Shown in pieces: positions 18,065-26,664 of a DNA stretch of 64,000 nt. A program made the translations under genes and the position numbers. Every line of letters begins with the position of its first letter. The stretch's first letter is position 1. Source of the stretch: an uncultured Eggerthellaceae bacterium (lineage in GTDB: Bacteria > Actinomycetota > Coriobacteriia > Coriobacteriales > Eggerthellaceae); NCBI GenBank assembly GCA_947565915.1, contig CANOHY010000001.1:1-64000 (forward strand), given 5' to 3'. Under the pieces are notes generated by a model. The model searched no databases. It was not told the origin of the DNA and saw only the letters and a program-made list of their open reading frames with translations.

Positions 18065-19279
18065 TTAGTTCTGGTTATCCAAGCGGTTCTGCGCCCACGT
18101 CTTGGCCGACAAGGCGAAGAGCTCGATGAAGCCAGCCGATGCCTCGTGGTTGAACTCGTCACCCTTGTCGTAGGTGGCAAGCGCGTAGTTGTAGAGCGAA
18201 TAGGGGCTGCGACGCCCGACCACGGTGCAATTGCCCTTGTAGAACTTCAGGCGCACCGTGCCCGTGACATGCTTCTGCGTTTCGTTGATGAAGCCGTCGA
18301 GGGCTGCCTTGAGCGGCGCGAACCACGAGCCGTAGTACACAACTTCGGCCCATTTGTGCTCAACACCCAGCTTGTAGTGCAGCACCTCGCGCTCCAGGCA
18401 CATGTCCTCGAGCGCCTTGTGCGCCGTGATGATGGCCAACGCGCCAGGTTGCTCGTAGCACTCGCGGCTCTTCACGCCCACCAGACGGTTCTCGATCATA
18501 TCCAGGCGCCCGTAGCCATTGCGCCCCGCGATGTCGTTCAGCTTGTAGATGATGTCGATGTAAGCCATGGGCGTGCCATTGATGCCACAAGGAATGCCCT
18601 CTTTGAAATCAACTTCCACATATTCGTCCTGGTCGGGGGCAGCCTCGGGTGAGGTAGTCATGGTGTAGATGTCCTCGGGTGGCTCGTTCATAGGGTCTTC
18701 CAGCACGCCGCATTCGATGGCACGGCCCCACAGGTTGTCGTCAATCGAATAGGGCTTCTTGTTGGTGACGGGCACCTCAACGCCATGCGCGGCAGCCCAC
18801 TCTATCTCCTCGGGGCGCGTCTTGAACGGCCACTCGCGCACGGGAGCGATGATCTTGATGGAGGGGTCTAGCAACATGATGGACGTCTCGAAGCGCACTT
18901 GATCGTTGCCTTTGCCCGTGCAACCATGGGCGATGTACTTCGCGCCGTGCTTATGGGCGATTTCCACGAGGTGCTTGGTGATGACCGGACGCGAGAGCGC
19001 CGAGAGCAGCGGGTACTTGTTCTCGTAGAGCGCATTGGCACGGCAGGCATCGGTAAGGTACTCGTTTACGAACTCCTCGCGCATGTCCACCACATAGCAC
19101 TCGATGGCACCCGTGCGCAGCGCCTTTTGCTTGATTGCCTCGAGCCCCTCGTGCTCTTGGCCGACCTCGCCCACCACGGCGATTACGTCGAGGTTGTGCT
19201 CGTCCATCAGCCACTTGATGCAAATGGAGGTGTCGAGACCACCCGAATATGCCAGAACTACCTTTTCTCTCTCTGCCAT
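18065..19279 (-). CDS. argG: Argininosuccinate synthase
   Basis: ATP-dependent condensation of citrulline and aspartate. The protein is 404 residues; the ATP-binding P-loop AYSGGLDTS lies at residues 10-18 and CTGKGNDQVRFE further on, both diagnostic. The start at 19279 is fixed by AAAGGAA six bases before the ATG and by the usual start just before the P-loop. It lies between argD and argH, all on the minus strand. Confidence 0.97.
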   Translation of the reverse strand: MAEREKVVLAYSGGLDTSICIKWLMDEHNLDVIAVVGEVGQEHEGLEAIKQKALRTGAIECYVVDMREEFVNEYLTDACRANALYENKYPLLSALSRPVITKHLVEIAHKHGAKYIAHGCTGKGNDQVRFETSIMLLDPSIKIIAPVREWPFKTRPEEIEWAAAHGVEVPVTNKKPYSIDDNLWGRAIECGVLEDPMNEPPEDIYTMTTSPEAAPDQDEYVEVDFKEGIPCGINGTPMAYIDIIYKLNDIAGRNGYGRLDMIENRLVGVKSRECYEQPGALAIITAHKALEDMCLEREVLHYKLGVEHKWAEVVYYGSWFAPLKAALDGFINETQKHVTGTVRLKFYKGNCTVVGRRSPYSLYNYALATYDKGDEFNHEASAGFIELFALSAKTWAQNRLDNQN

Positions 19280-19343
19280 GATCGATTCCTTTCGCATTCG
19301 CACTGCCCTTCGCCTGCGGGCAGTAGGTTGACCGGTGTTGATT

Positions 19344-20570
19344 CTACAGCAGCTCGACCAGCCGAGCAGCAAGCACGTCGACATCTTCCTGCGTGCAGAT
19401 GAGCGGCGGCAAGAAGCGCAGCGTATGCGGACCCACGGCGTTCAGCAGCAAGCCCTCATCAAGGGCTGCTAGCACCAGGGCCGGCGCATCCACCGACTCG
19501 TCGAACTCGGCTGCGCGCATCAGGCCCAATCCGCGCACTTCCTTGACGTGCGGAAGCTCCGCAAGCTTGTCGGCGAGATAGGCACCCACGCGCGTGACGT
19601 TTTCGGCTATGCCATCCTGCGGGATGGTGGAGAGAACGCAATTGGCTGCCGCCACCGCAAGATTGCTGCCGCCGAAGGTGGAACCATGCTCGCCGGGCTC
19701 GAACGCCTGGGACACGTGCGCCCTCGCAGCGCAGGCGCCCATGGGCACACCGCCGCCGATGCCCTTGGCCATGGCAATGATGTCGGGCATGACGTCGAAA
19801 TGCTGGAAGCCGAAGGGATAGGTGCCGCAACGGTAGATGCCGCATTGAACCTCGTCGAACATGAGCAGCGCATCCGCCTGCTCGGTGAGCAGGCGTGCCT
19901 GGCTGAGAAATTCCTGCGTGCAAGGATACACGCCTGATTCACCTTGCACGGGCTCGATGAGCACTCCGCAGATTTTGCTGCCCATCTGATCGAACAGCTG
20001 CTGCAATGCGGCGACGTCGTTGGGTGGCGTAGCAATGAAGCCATCAGGCAATGGCTGGAACACTTCCTGCTTGACCGGCTGCGCCGTTGCCGCCAGCGTG
20101 GCAAGCGTGCGACCGTGGAAGCTGCGCTGCAAGGTGACGATGACGCGCTTGTCGCAGGGGGCCGTTGGGTCGGCGGCGCGCTTGCGCGCATAGAGGCGTA
20201 CCAGCTTGATGGCGCATTCGTTCGCTTCGGCGCCCGAGTTCGCAAAGAAGGTTTGCCAGTGCTCGGCATCCTCGGGCTCTTTCAGGTTGATGAGGTCGGA
20301 GATGCGCTGTGCCAAATGCCCGCGCCCTTCGATGTAGTAGTAGTTGCTCACGTGGATGAGGCGGTTTTCCTGCTCCTGGAGTGCCTGCACGAGCGCCGGA
20401 TGACAGTGCCCCAGGCTGTTCACGCCAATCCCAGCAATGAAATCGAGATACTCGTTGCCGGCGTCGTCCCACACACTCATGCCCGAACCGCGCACCAGCT
20501 GCACCGGCTTGCGGCCAAACGTGTGCATGATGTATTCGTCTTCAAGCTTCTTCTCTTCAAGGTAACCCAT
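19344..20570 (-). CDS. argD: Acetylornithine aminotransferase
   Basis: A PLP-dependent class III transaminase converting N-acetylglutamate semialdehyde to N-acetylornithine. The 408-residue protein has the PLP lysine in IIAMAKGIGGG, the class III motif FDEVQCGIYRCG, and NSGAEANECAIK. The ATG at 20570 follows GAGGAG and gives the normal N-terminus (MGYLEEKKLE). Position in the run: argB upstream, argG downstream. Confidence 0.96.
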   Translation of the reverse strand: MGYLEEKKLEDEYIMHTFGRKPVQLVRGSGMSVWDDAGNEYLDFIAGIGVNSLGHCHPALVQALQEQENRLIHVSNYYYIEGRGHLAQRISDLINLKEPEDAEHWQTFFANSGAEANECAIKLVRLYARKRAADPTAPCDKRVIVTLQRSFHGRTLATLAATAQPVKQEVFQPLPDGFIATPPNDVAALQQLFDQMGSKICGVLIEPVQGESGVYPCTQEFLSQARLLTEQADALLMFDEVQCGIYRCGTYPFGFQHFDVMPDIIAMAKGIGGGVPMGACAARAHVSQAFEPGEHGSTFGGSNLAVAAANCVLSTIPQDGIAENVTRVGAYLADKLAELPHVKEVRGLGLMRAAEFDESVDAPALVLAALDEGLLLNAVGPHTLRFLPPLICTQEDVDVLAARLVELL

Positions 20571-20644
20571 GGTGTCTCCTCGTTCTTTAGATCGCAGGCA
20601 ACAAGCGCCACGTTGCAGCGCCATGCTCGACCAGGTTCGCGAAT

Positions 20645-21595
20645 CTATTTGTTCTCGAGCAGCTTCGCGGCGAAGTTGCCCAAGGGCGCATGCGCGCTTT
20701 CGGCATCGCTCTCTTCGGCGTAAACGGCAGTGCCCACGCCGCTCAGGGTGAGCAGCTCCAACAAGATGGCGTGGGGTATGGTGCCATTCACGATGTAGGC
20801 GCTTCGCACGCCACCCTCGAGCGCATGCACGCACGACTGCAGCTTGGGAATCATTCCCGACGAAAGCGTGCCACCATCGATGAGGTCGCGCGCCTCACCA
20901 GTAGCGAGCTGCGATACGAGCGAATCCTTGTTGTCGAAATCCAAGTACAGGCCATCGACGTCGGTGAGGAAGAGGATCTTCGTAGCCCCCACGGCTGCGG
21001 CTATTTCGCCCGCCATCACGTCGGCATTGATGTTGCAATAGCCACCATCGTTGCCGATGGCAACCGATGCGATGATGGGGATGTAGTCGGCATCGATGAG
21101 GTCTTGCAGAAGCGATGCATTGATGCGCTTGATGTGCCCCACGCGACCGAGGTGCTCGTTGTCGGGCTCGGCGATGACGGTGCCACCATCGATGCCGCTC
21201 ACGCCAACGGCGATGTTGCCATGCCGATTGAGCGAGCGAACGAGCTCCTGGTTCACCTTTCCGGCCAAGATGGTGCGTACCACTTCCATGCCCTCATCGG
21301 TAGTGACGCGCTGCCCCTCGTAGAACTCCACGGGGATGTCCACCTGCTGCATGGCAAGAGTGATGTCCTTGCCGCCGCCGTGCACGATGACGGGGTTAGC
21401 CCCGACCGTCTTCAGCAACACGATGTCGTCCATCACGGCTGCTCGAAGCTTGGGGTCCACCATGGCAGCGCCGCCGTATTTGATGACGATGGTCTTTCCG
21501 GTTATGTTCTTGATCCAAGGCAGAGCCTCGGCGATGAGCTGTGCTGATTCTTTGTCTGTCACGCCAAGCGGGCGTGTGTCCTTCGATAGCTTCAT
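20645..21595 (-). CDS. argB: Acetylglutamate kinase
   Basis: Phosphorylates N-acetylglutamate, often the arginine-feedback step. The 316-residue protein has KYGGAAM and VHGGGKDI, the nucleotide and substrate loops of the amino-acid kinase fold, and FYEGQRVTTDEGMEVV. Its ATG overlaps the argJ stop in ATGA, so the pair is translationally coupled. The C-terminus (about 295-316) is slightly longer than in compact homologues. Confidence 0.96.
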   Translation of the reverse strand: MKLSKDTRPLGVTDKESAQLIAEALPWIKNITGKTIVIKYGGAAMVDPKLRAAVMDDIVLLKTVGANPVIVHGGGKDITLAMQQVDIPVEFYEGQRVTTDEGMEVVRTILAGKVNQELVRSLNRHGNIAVGVSGIDGGTVIAEPDNEHLGRVGHIKRINASLLQDLIDADYIPIIASVAIGNDGGYCNINADVMAGEIAAAVGATKILFLTDVDGLYLDFDNKDSLVSQLATGEARDLIDGGTLSSGMIPKLQSCVHALEGGVRSAYIVNGTIPHAILLELLTLSGVGTAVYAEESDAESAHAPLGNFAAKLLENK

Positions 21596-22893
21596 GTGCG
21601 GTAGTCTCCGTTTATCGTTATGTAGTCATGCGTAAGGTCGCATGTGAACATGGTGCTCGATGAGTTGCCTGCGCCCAGATCGACTCGTATGCCGATCTCA
21701 GGGCGCTCGAATCGTCGCAAGGCCTCTTCCTCGCTGAAATCAACGGGAAGCCCCTTGCGGCAAACGGGGATGCCCATGATGTCGATGTCCACGTCTTCTT
21801 GGCGGAAGGCAGCGCCCGACTTGCCGATTGCCATGGCAATGCGCCCCCAATTGGCATCGTGGCCATACACGGCCGTCTTCACCAAGGGCGAATTGGCAAT
21901 CGCCCGCGCGGCGAGGTCGGCATCGGCATCGGTTGCCGCACCTTGGACGTCCACCACGATGAGCCGCGTGGCGCCTTCGCCATCGGCCGCCATCTGACGT
22001 GCCAGGTTCAAGCATACGGCGTGAAGCGCATCTTCGAATGCCTTGCAAGCGGCCGAGCCTGGCTGAAACAGCGGCAGGCCAGAGGCCGCAGCGCCTGATG
22101 CGAAGAGGTAGCAACAATCGTTGGTGGATGTGTCGGAGTCCACACTGACCTTGTTGAACGTGGTTCCCACCACGCGTACGAGCACGTCATGCAACGTGGA
22201 TGGGTCAAGCGGAGCGTCGGTGGTAATGCAGCTGATCATAGTGGCCATGTTGGGCATTATCATGCCCGAGCCCTTGGCCATGCCACCCACCGTGAACACA
22301 CAGCCTTCATAGCCGACCCGATCGCCCGAGAACGTCACGGCCGCTTCCTTGGAATGCGTGTCGGTGGTGATGATCGCCTGCGCAGCATCGGCCCCGCCTG
22401 CGACGGAAAGCGATTCGACGACTTGAGGGATAGCGGTTTCGAACACGTGCATGGGCAAGCGAACGCCGATGACTCCGGTGGACGCCACCATCACTTCGCA
22501 AGGCGGGCAACCCAGGTAATCGGCAACGCTGCGCGCTGTTTCGCGGGCGTCCTCGACCCCTTCGGGACCCGTGGCCGCATTCGCCGTTCCCGAATTCACT
22601 ACCAAGGCACGAGCCGTGCCGAACGAATTGCCCTCGAGATGCTCCTTGGAAACGATGATGGGTGCCGCACAGAACACGTTCTGCGTGAAAGTGGCAGCGC
22701 AAGCCGCTGGCTCATCGGCCACTACCAAGGCGAAGTCGAGCCGATTGGGATCGCGACGAAAGCCACCGTGTATGCCCGCAGCCTTGAAGCCACGTGCGCT
22801 TGACACGCCGCCGCCGGGAAGCGGCGTGCATGCCATTGCAGCAGCTTCGCCATTCTGCTTTTCGAGCGGTTGCGTATCTGAACTTGCGCGCAC
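21592..22893 (-). CDS. argJ: Glutamate N-acetyltransferase / amino-acid acetyltransferase (ArgJ)
   Basis: Transfers the acetyl group from acetylornithine to glutamate, making the pathway cyclic; that explains why no argE or argA is needed in this run. The 433-residue precursor cleaves itself before a Thr: the site is recognisable in KGSGMIMPNMATMI. Other family motifs: ASTGVIGVRLPM and DSDTSTND. GTG start at 22893 with GAAAGGC upstream, 15 bases after argC. Confidence 0.95.
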   Translation of the reverse strand: MRASSDTQPLEKQNGEAAAMACTPLPGGGVSSARGFKAAGIHGGFRRDPNRLDFALVVADEPAACAATFTQNVFCAAPIIVSKEHLEGNSFGTARALVVNSGTANAATGPEGVEDARETARSVADYLGCPPCEVMVASTGVIGVRLPMHVFETAIPQVVESLSVAGGADAAQAIITTDTHSKEAAVTFSGDRVGYEGCVFTVGGMAKGSGMIMPNMATMISCITTDAPLDPSTLHDVLVRVVGTTFNKVSVDSDTSTNDCCYLFASGAAASGLPLFQPGSAACKAFEDALHAVCLNLARQMAADGEGATRLIVVDVQGAATDADADLAARAIANSPLVKTAVYGHDANWGRIAMAIGKSGAAFRQEDVDIDIMGIPVCRKGLPVDFSEEEALRRFERPEIGIRVDLGAGNSSSTMFTCDLTHDYITINGDYRT

Positions 22894-22908
22894 GGTATTG
22901 CCTTTCGC

Positions 22909-23964
22909 CTAGAACGGGGATGCTATCGATTGAAGACCGGTAGTCTCAGGCAGTCCATACACCACATTAGCGCACTGCACTGCTTGACCAGCCGCGCCTT
23001 TGCCTACGTTGTCTATGGCACAGGTAGCGATGATCGCGCCTGTGCGCTCGGAATGGACGACCGCCACATGCGCGCGGCTTGTTCCCGCAACCGCCGAGGT
23101 GCGCGGCTGCTCGCCCGATTCCAGCACCGATACAAGCTGGTGGCCGTTATAGAAATCGCGATAGATGCCCTCAAGCTGTTGCTGGGTAACGCCATTTGCG
23201 GCAGGCAAGGTAACCGTGGACAGAAGGCCACGGTCGAGTGGAGCCAAATGCGGCGTGAACACCAAGCGGCCCGGAATGCCGAGGATCTGCTCGATTTCGG
23301 GAGTGTGCCGATGCGAGGCCACGCCATATGCTTGAAGGTCTTCGTCGGCGAAGCAGAAATGCGTGCGTGCGCTCGGCTTCTTGCCCGCACCCGAAACCCC
23401 CGAAATGGCATCTGCCACGATAAGGCCCTCGCCCACCAATCCGGCATGGATGGCAGGATAGGCGGCAAGCGACGTTGCCGTGGGGTAGCATCCCGCACAT
23501 GCCACGAGCACACCCTCGCCTTGCGCATGACGCCGTGCTAGCTGATGCAAGCCATCGCCGAACAGCTCTGGAAGGCCGAAAGCCGCTTGACTCAAGAGCT
23601 CCCGCTGGGTGTGGGGCACCCCGTACCACTTCTCGTAGACGTCAGCATCCTTCAGACGGAAGTCGGCCGAAAGGTCCACGACCACCTTGCCGGCCCTTAC
23701 GAGCGAAGGAGCCTCAGCGAGCGCGGCCGTATGGGGCACGGCCAGAAAGACGACGTCGCATTCGTCGAGCGGCGCTGAATCGTGAGCGCTGAAGCGCAAG
23801 TCCGTGCACCCATCAAAGGCTGGATACGCTTCGCTGACCAGCTTGCCCGCCAGCTCGTCCGACGTTGCGACGATAGGTTCGAACTCTGGGTGAAGCAGGC
23901 AGAGGCGCACCAATTCGATGCCCGCAAACCCTGCCGCGCCGACGATCCCTGCCTTTAGTGCCAT
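22909..23964 (-). CDS. argC: N-acetyl-gamma-glutamyl-phosphate reductase
   Basis: NADPH-dependent reduction of N-acetylglutamyl phosphate. The 351-residue protein has the Rossmann start KAGIVGAAGFAGIELVRL and active-site Cys in CAGCYPTATS. The start at 23964 (MALKAGIVG) fits the family; the SD is not strong (GGAG 12 bases upstream). First gene of the arginine run, with a divergent promoter region shared with the glutamate-cysteine ligase gene. Confidence 0.96.
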   Translation of the reverse strand: MALKAGIVGAAGFAGIELVRLCLLHPEFEPIVATSDELAGKLVSEAYPAFDGCTDLRFSAHDSAPLDECDVVFLAVPHTAALAEAPSLVRAGKVVVDLSADFRLKDADVYEKWYGVPHTQRELLSQAAFGLPELFGDGLHQLARRHAQGEGVLVACAGCYPTATSLAAYPAIHAGLVGEGLIVADAISGVSGAGKKPSARTHFCFADEDLQAYGVASHRHTPEIEQILGIPGRLVFTPHLAPLDRGLLSTVTLPAANGVTQQQLEGIYRDFYNGHQLVSVLESGEQPRTSAVAGTSRAHVAVVHSERTGAIIATCAIDNVGKGAAGQAVQCANVVYGLPETTGLQSIASPF

Positions 23965-24001
23965 GTCCTGTATGCTCCGCTCCCGATTCGTGCAAAATGC
24001 A

Positions 24002-24030
24002 ATCGTAAGAAAACGCCTTGTCATTTGCAA
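24002..24030 (-). promoter_or_regulatory. Putative argC promoter with palindromic -35 region
   Basis: On the minus strand TTGCAA (24030-24025), a 17-base spacer and TACGAT (24007-24002) lie 38 bases upstream of argC. The -35 overlaps an inverted repeat TTTGC-N6-GCAAA (24024-24039) in the divergent region, a possible regulator site. It does not match the usual ArgR box closely. Confidence 0.4.
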
Positions 24031-24113
24031 GTTCGCAAAACAGATTATCTTCCAAATAACCAGTAGTGCGGTAAAGTGTTCATCGCCACGTAACAATAGC
24101 AAGGAGCCATGCC

Positions 24114-25352
24114 GTGACCAGCAATGCCAACAGAGACCGCATCGTCGACTACGTGAAGAGCGGCATCAAGCGCGCAGATGAGCCTTTGCGCTTGGGCGTC
24201 GAACTCGAGCACTTCGTCACCGACGAAGAGGGTTATGCCATCCCCTATGCAGGAGATTTCGGCATCGCAACGCTGCTCGAAGAGCTCTCGCCCGAATACG
24301 ACGAGCAGCAGTTCAGCAACTCGGGCGCCCTCATAGGGCTCATCCGGCCAGGCGCAGCATTGAGCCTGGAGCCAGCCGCACAGTTGGAGCTCTCGGCCGG
24401 GCCTTACGAAGACATCGGCCTCATACGCTACGATTTCGAAGAGTTCCACCGGTCGCTTGCGCGCACGCTCGAGAAGCGCAAGCAGCGCATCATCATAGAG
24501 GGTTACCAACCTGTAGCGAAGGCCGACGATCTTGCGCTCATTCCGAAGATTCGTTATAAGCTGATGGATGAGCACTTCCAAAAGATCGGCCCTTATGGTC
24601 GCTTCATGATGCGCGGAAGCGCCTCTACCCAAATATCCATCGACTACACCTCCGTAGATGACTGCCTGCGCAAGCTTCGCTTGGCATCCGCCGCTTCGCC
24701 TCTGTTCGCACTGCTCTGCGACAACGCACCTGTCTTCGAGGGCAAGCCGCGCACGCACGAGCTGATGCGCACTGAGATCTGGCGCGAATGCGATCCGGCC
24801 CGTTGCGGTTTGATTCCAGGCGTGCTTTCCCCCGATTTCACTTTGGAGGATTACGCCGACTACATCTTGCGCACACCCGCGATCTTCGTGCCGCAGCCCA
24901 ATGGCATATCCCGCGCTACCGAGCAAAGCTTCACCGAGATCTTCGCAGAGGAACCCTTGCAAACGGCCGACATCGAGCATGCCCTGTCGATGGTCTTCAA
25001 CGACGTGCGCTTGAAGACCTATATCGAGATCCGCTCTGCCGACGCCATGCCTGTACCCTTCGTCGTAGCCTACGCAGCGCTCGTCAAAGGTCTGTTCTAT
25101 GCACCCGAGAACCTCGATGCCCTCGATGAGCTCTTTGCTGGTGTCGACGAAGAAGCCGTATTCGATGCCAAGACGAACCTCATGGCTTGCGGCTACGATG
25201 CCTTGGTGTATGGAAGACCAGCAGCCGAGCTTATCGATTACCTGTTCCAACTTGCTTACGAAGCGCTCGCTCGCAACGAGCGCAGCTATCTGGTGCCACT
25301 CAAGCAGATGGCGTCAACACGCAGAACGCTTGCTTCGATAATCGCGCACTAG
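24114..25352 (+). CDS. Glutamate-cysteine ligase-like protein (GCS2 family)
   Basis: The ATP-grasp-like GCS2 family joins glutamate to the amino group of cysteine or another amine. The 412-residue protein has LGVELEHFV near the start, LSLEPAAQLELSAGPY (glutamate-site region), FMMRGSASTQISIDY and EIRSADAMP. Family members make gamma-glutamylcysteine for glutathione or ergothioneine-type thiols; no gshB or egt gene is nearby, so the product's fate is unknown. GTG start at 24114 with AAGGAG seven bases before; the nearer ATG at 24109 is out of frame. Divergent from argC. Confidence 0.88.
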   Translation: MTSNANRDRIVDYVKSGIKRADEPLRLGVELEHFVTDEEGYAIPYAGDFGIATLLEELSPEYDEQQFSNSGALIGLIRPGAALSLEPAAQLELSAGPYEDIGLIRYDFEEFHRSLARTLEKRKQRIIIEGYQPVAKADDLALIPKIRYKLMDEHFQKIGPYGRFMMRGSASTQISIDYTSVDDCLRKLRLASAASPLFALLCDNAPVFEGKPRTHELMRTEIWRECDPARCGLIPGVLSPDFTLEDYADYILRTPAIFVPQPNGISRATEQSFTEIFAEEPLQTADIEHALSMVFNDVRLKTYIEIRSADAMPVPFVVAYAALVKGLFYAPENLDALDELFAGVDEEAVFDAKTNLMACGYDALVYGRPAAELIDYLFQLAYEALARNERSYLVPLKQMASTRRTLASIIAH

Positions 25353-25356
25353 CGAC

Positions 25357-25388
25357 GCAAAGGGGCAAATGCGAGCTAGCCCCTCTGC
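25357..25388. terminator. Hairpin between convergent genes
   Basis: AGGGGC and GCCCCT arms, extended by GCA/TGC across one mismatch, with a 12-base loop, in the 47-bp gap between the ligase-like gene and the small SOS-box gene. There is no clear T-run on either strand. Confidence 0.4.
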
Positions 25389-25399
25389 ATCACCCTGAA

Positions 25400-25594
25400 T
25401 CAGAGATAGAGCCCCGTTCGGTCGATGCTCTCCAAGACTATGGTTCCGAACATGAGATGCTCGAGCATCTCGGGACTGAGAGCTACGAACCCATCGAAGC
25501 CCTCGCCGCACATCAAGACTGGGTCGTATCCATCGCAAACCATGTTCGCCAAAGTGCCGACTGGTTCTGAATAGCTGCATTCCACCGTTCGCAT
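25400..25594 (-). CDS. Small orphan protein (64 aa) downstream of an SOS box
   Basis: A 64-residue cytoplasmic protein with three Cys. SD AGGGAG lies five bases before the ATG. The segment PVLMCGEGFDGFVALSPEMLEHL is reminiscent of the Phd/YefM antitoxin pattern (a PV..xxNG..xAVL.S.EEYE layout), but the match is loose and there is no toxin gene beside it. A LexA-like palindrome (25643-25658) and a -10 box (25628-25633) lie just upstream, so expression on DNA damage is likely. It may be an SOS-induced inhibitor or a solitary antitoxin; both are guesses. Confidence 0.65.
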   Translation of the reverse strand: MRTVECSYSEPVGTLANMVCDGYDPVLMCGEGFDGFVALSPEMLEHLMFGTIVLESIDRTGLYL

Positions 25595-25627
25595 AACTGC
25601 TCCCTTCCTCGTTGGTTTGTTGAGGAC

Positions 25628-25633
25628 ATGATA
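25628..25633 (-). promoter_or_regulatory. Putative -10 box of the SOS-box orphan gene
   Basis: TATCAT on the minus strand, 33 bases upstream of the ATG. The LexA-like palindrome lies at the matching -35 position, where repressor binding would block polymerase. Confidence 0.4.
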
Positions 25634-25642
25634 GCAGATATT

Positions 25643-25658
25643 ACGAACATTTGTTCGT
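25643..25658. promoter_or_regulatory. LexA-like SOS box (ACGAACATTTGTTCGT)
   Basis: A perfect palindrome matching the Gram-positive/actinobacterial LexA operator core CGAAC-N4-GTTCG. It lies in the 78-bp gap after map and directly upstream of the 64-residue gene on the minus strand. The extended palindrome is TACGAACA/TGTTCGTA at 25642-25659. Confidence 0.7.
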
Positions 25659-25672
25659 ACTTTTTCAGATTT

Positions 25673-26560
25673 CTACCAGGAGAGAAGCTCGTAGCCATCG
25701 TTCGTGATCACGACCTGCACTTCCCATTGCGCAGTAGGCTGGCCATCGGCAGTGCGCACCGTCCATCCGTTGGGGTCGGAGGTGTCGATTTCCGGCTTGC
25801 CCATGTTCACCATGGGTTCGATGGTGAAGCAGAGGCCTGGCACAAGCACGCATCCCTCCCCCGCGTCTTCGTGGAACCCCACCCAGGGATCCTCGTGGAA
25901 TTCCCTTCCGATGCCATGACCGCCGAACTCGCGAACCACCGTGAAGCCTGCATCGGTGGCCACCTCGTTCACCGCACGCGAGACGTCGCCCAAAAGCCCC
26001 CACGGGCGAATGGCCGCAAGGCCAGCTTGCACCGAATCGTACGTCACATCCACCAAACGTTTCCGTTCGGGATCTACCGTGCCAATGCAGAACATGCGCG
26101 ACGAATCGCTGAAGTAGCCATCTTTGATAGTGGACATGTCCACGTTCACGATATCGCCCGATTTCAGCACGTCATGCTCGCTGGGAATGCCGTGGCACAC
26201 CACCTCGTTGATGGACGTGCACACGCTTTTGGGGAAACCCTCGTAGTTGAGGTCGGCCGGGATGGCATCATGCTGCTTGCAATAATCGTAGACCCATTCA
26301 TCGATTTGCGCAGTGCTCACTCCCTCGCCGATATGCTCGGCAACGTAATCGAGCGCACCCACGTTCACCTCGGCCGAGCGCCTTATGCCCTCGATATCGG
26401 CTGGCGTTTTCAGCAGCTTGCGCGGAAGCACCCAGTAGCCTTCCGCTTCCATGGCAGCCATGCGCTCGTCATTGCCCAGATGGCATTTCTTGTATTTCAG
26501 TCCGCTGCCGCACCAGCATTCGTCATTGCGCCCGGGCAGCTTCGATCTTGCGAGCAACAT
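25673..26560 (-). CDS. map: Methionine aminopeptidase type I with SEC-C zinc motif
   Basis: Removes the initiator Met from new proteins. The 295-residue protein starts with a SEC-C zinc motif (RNDECWCGSGLKYKKCH, residues about 11-27), found in some MetAPs, followed by the M24 pita-bread domain. Metal ligands are visible in VNVDMSTIKDGYFSDSS (two Asp), GGHGIGREFHE (His) and FTIEPM plus WEVQVVIT (two Glu). The ATG at 26560 with AAGGATG upstream is favoured; a longer reading frame lacks an SD. Confidence 0.93.
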   Translation of the reverse strand: MLLARSKLPGRNDECWCGSGLKYKKCHLGNDERMAAMEAEGYWVLPRKLLKTPADIEGIRRSAEVNVGALDYVAEHIGEGVSTAQIDEWVYDYCKQHDAIPADLNYEGFPKSVCTSINEVVCHGIPSEHDVLKSGDIVNVDMSTIKDGYFSDSSRMFCIGTVDPERKRLVDVTYDSVQAGLAAIRPWGLLGDVSRAVNEVATDAGFTVVREFGGHGIGREFHEDPWVGFHEDAGEGCVLVPGLCFTIEPMVNMGKPEIDTSDPNGWTVRTADGQPTAQWEVQVVITNDGYELLSW

Positions 26561-26664
26561 GTTCGTCACATCCTTAAGCATTCTAACGATACGCCCCTTG
26601 CAGGGCGCATCCGCTGCTTCCACGTCCTTGCGCTTCCAGGCTTCCGCGCCTCCACGCTTTCCCG

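Noticed and set aside
24045..25250. 401-codon minus-strand open frame
   Set aside because: Antisense to the glutamate-cysteine ligase-like gene, which has recognisable motifs and a good SD.
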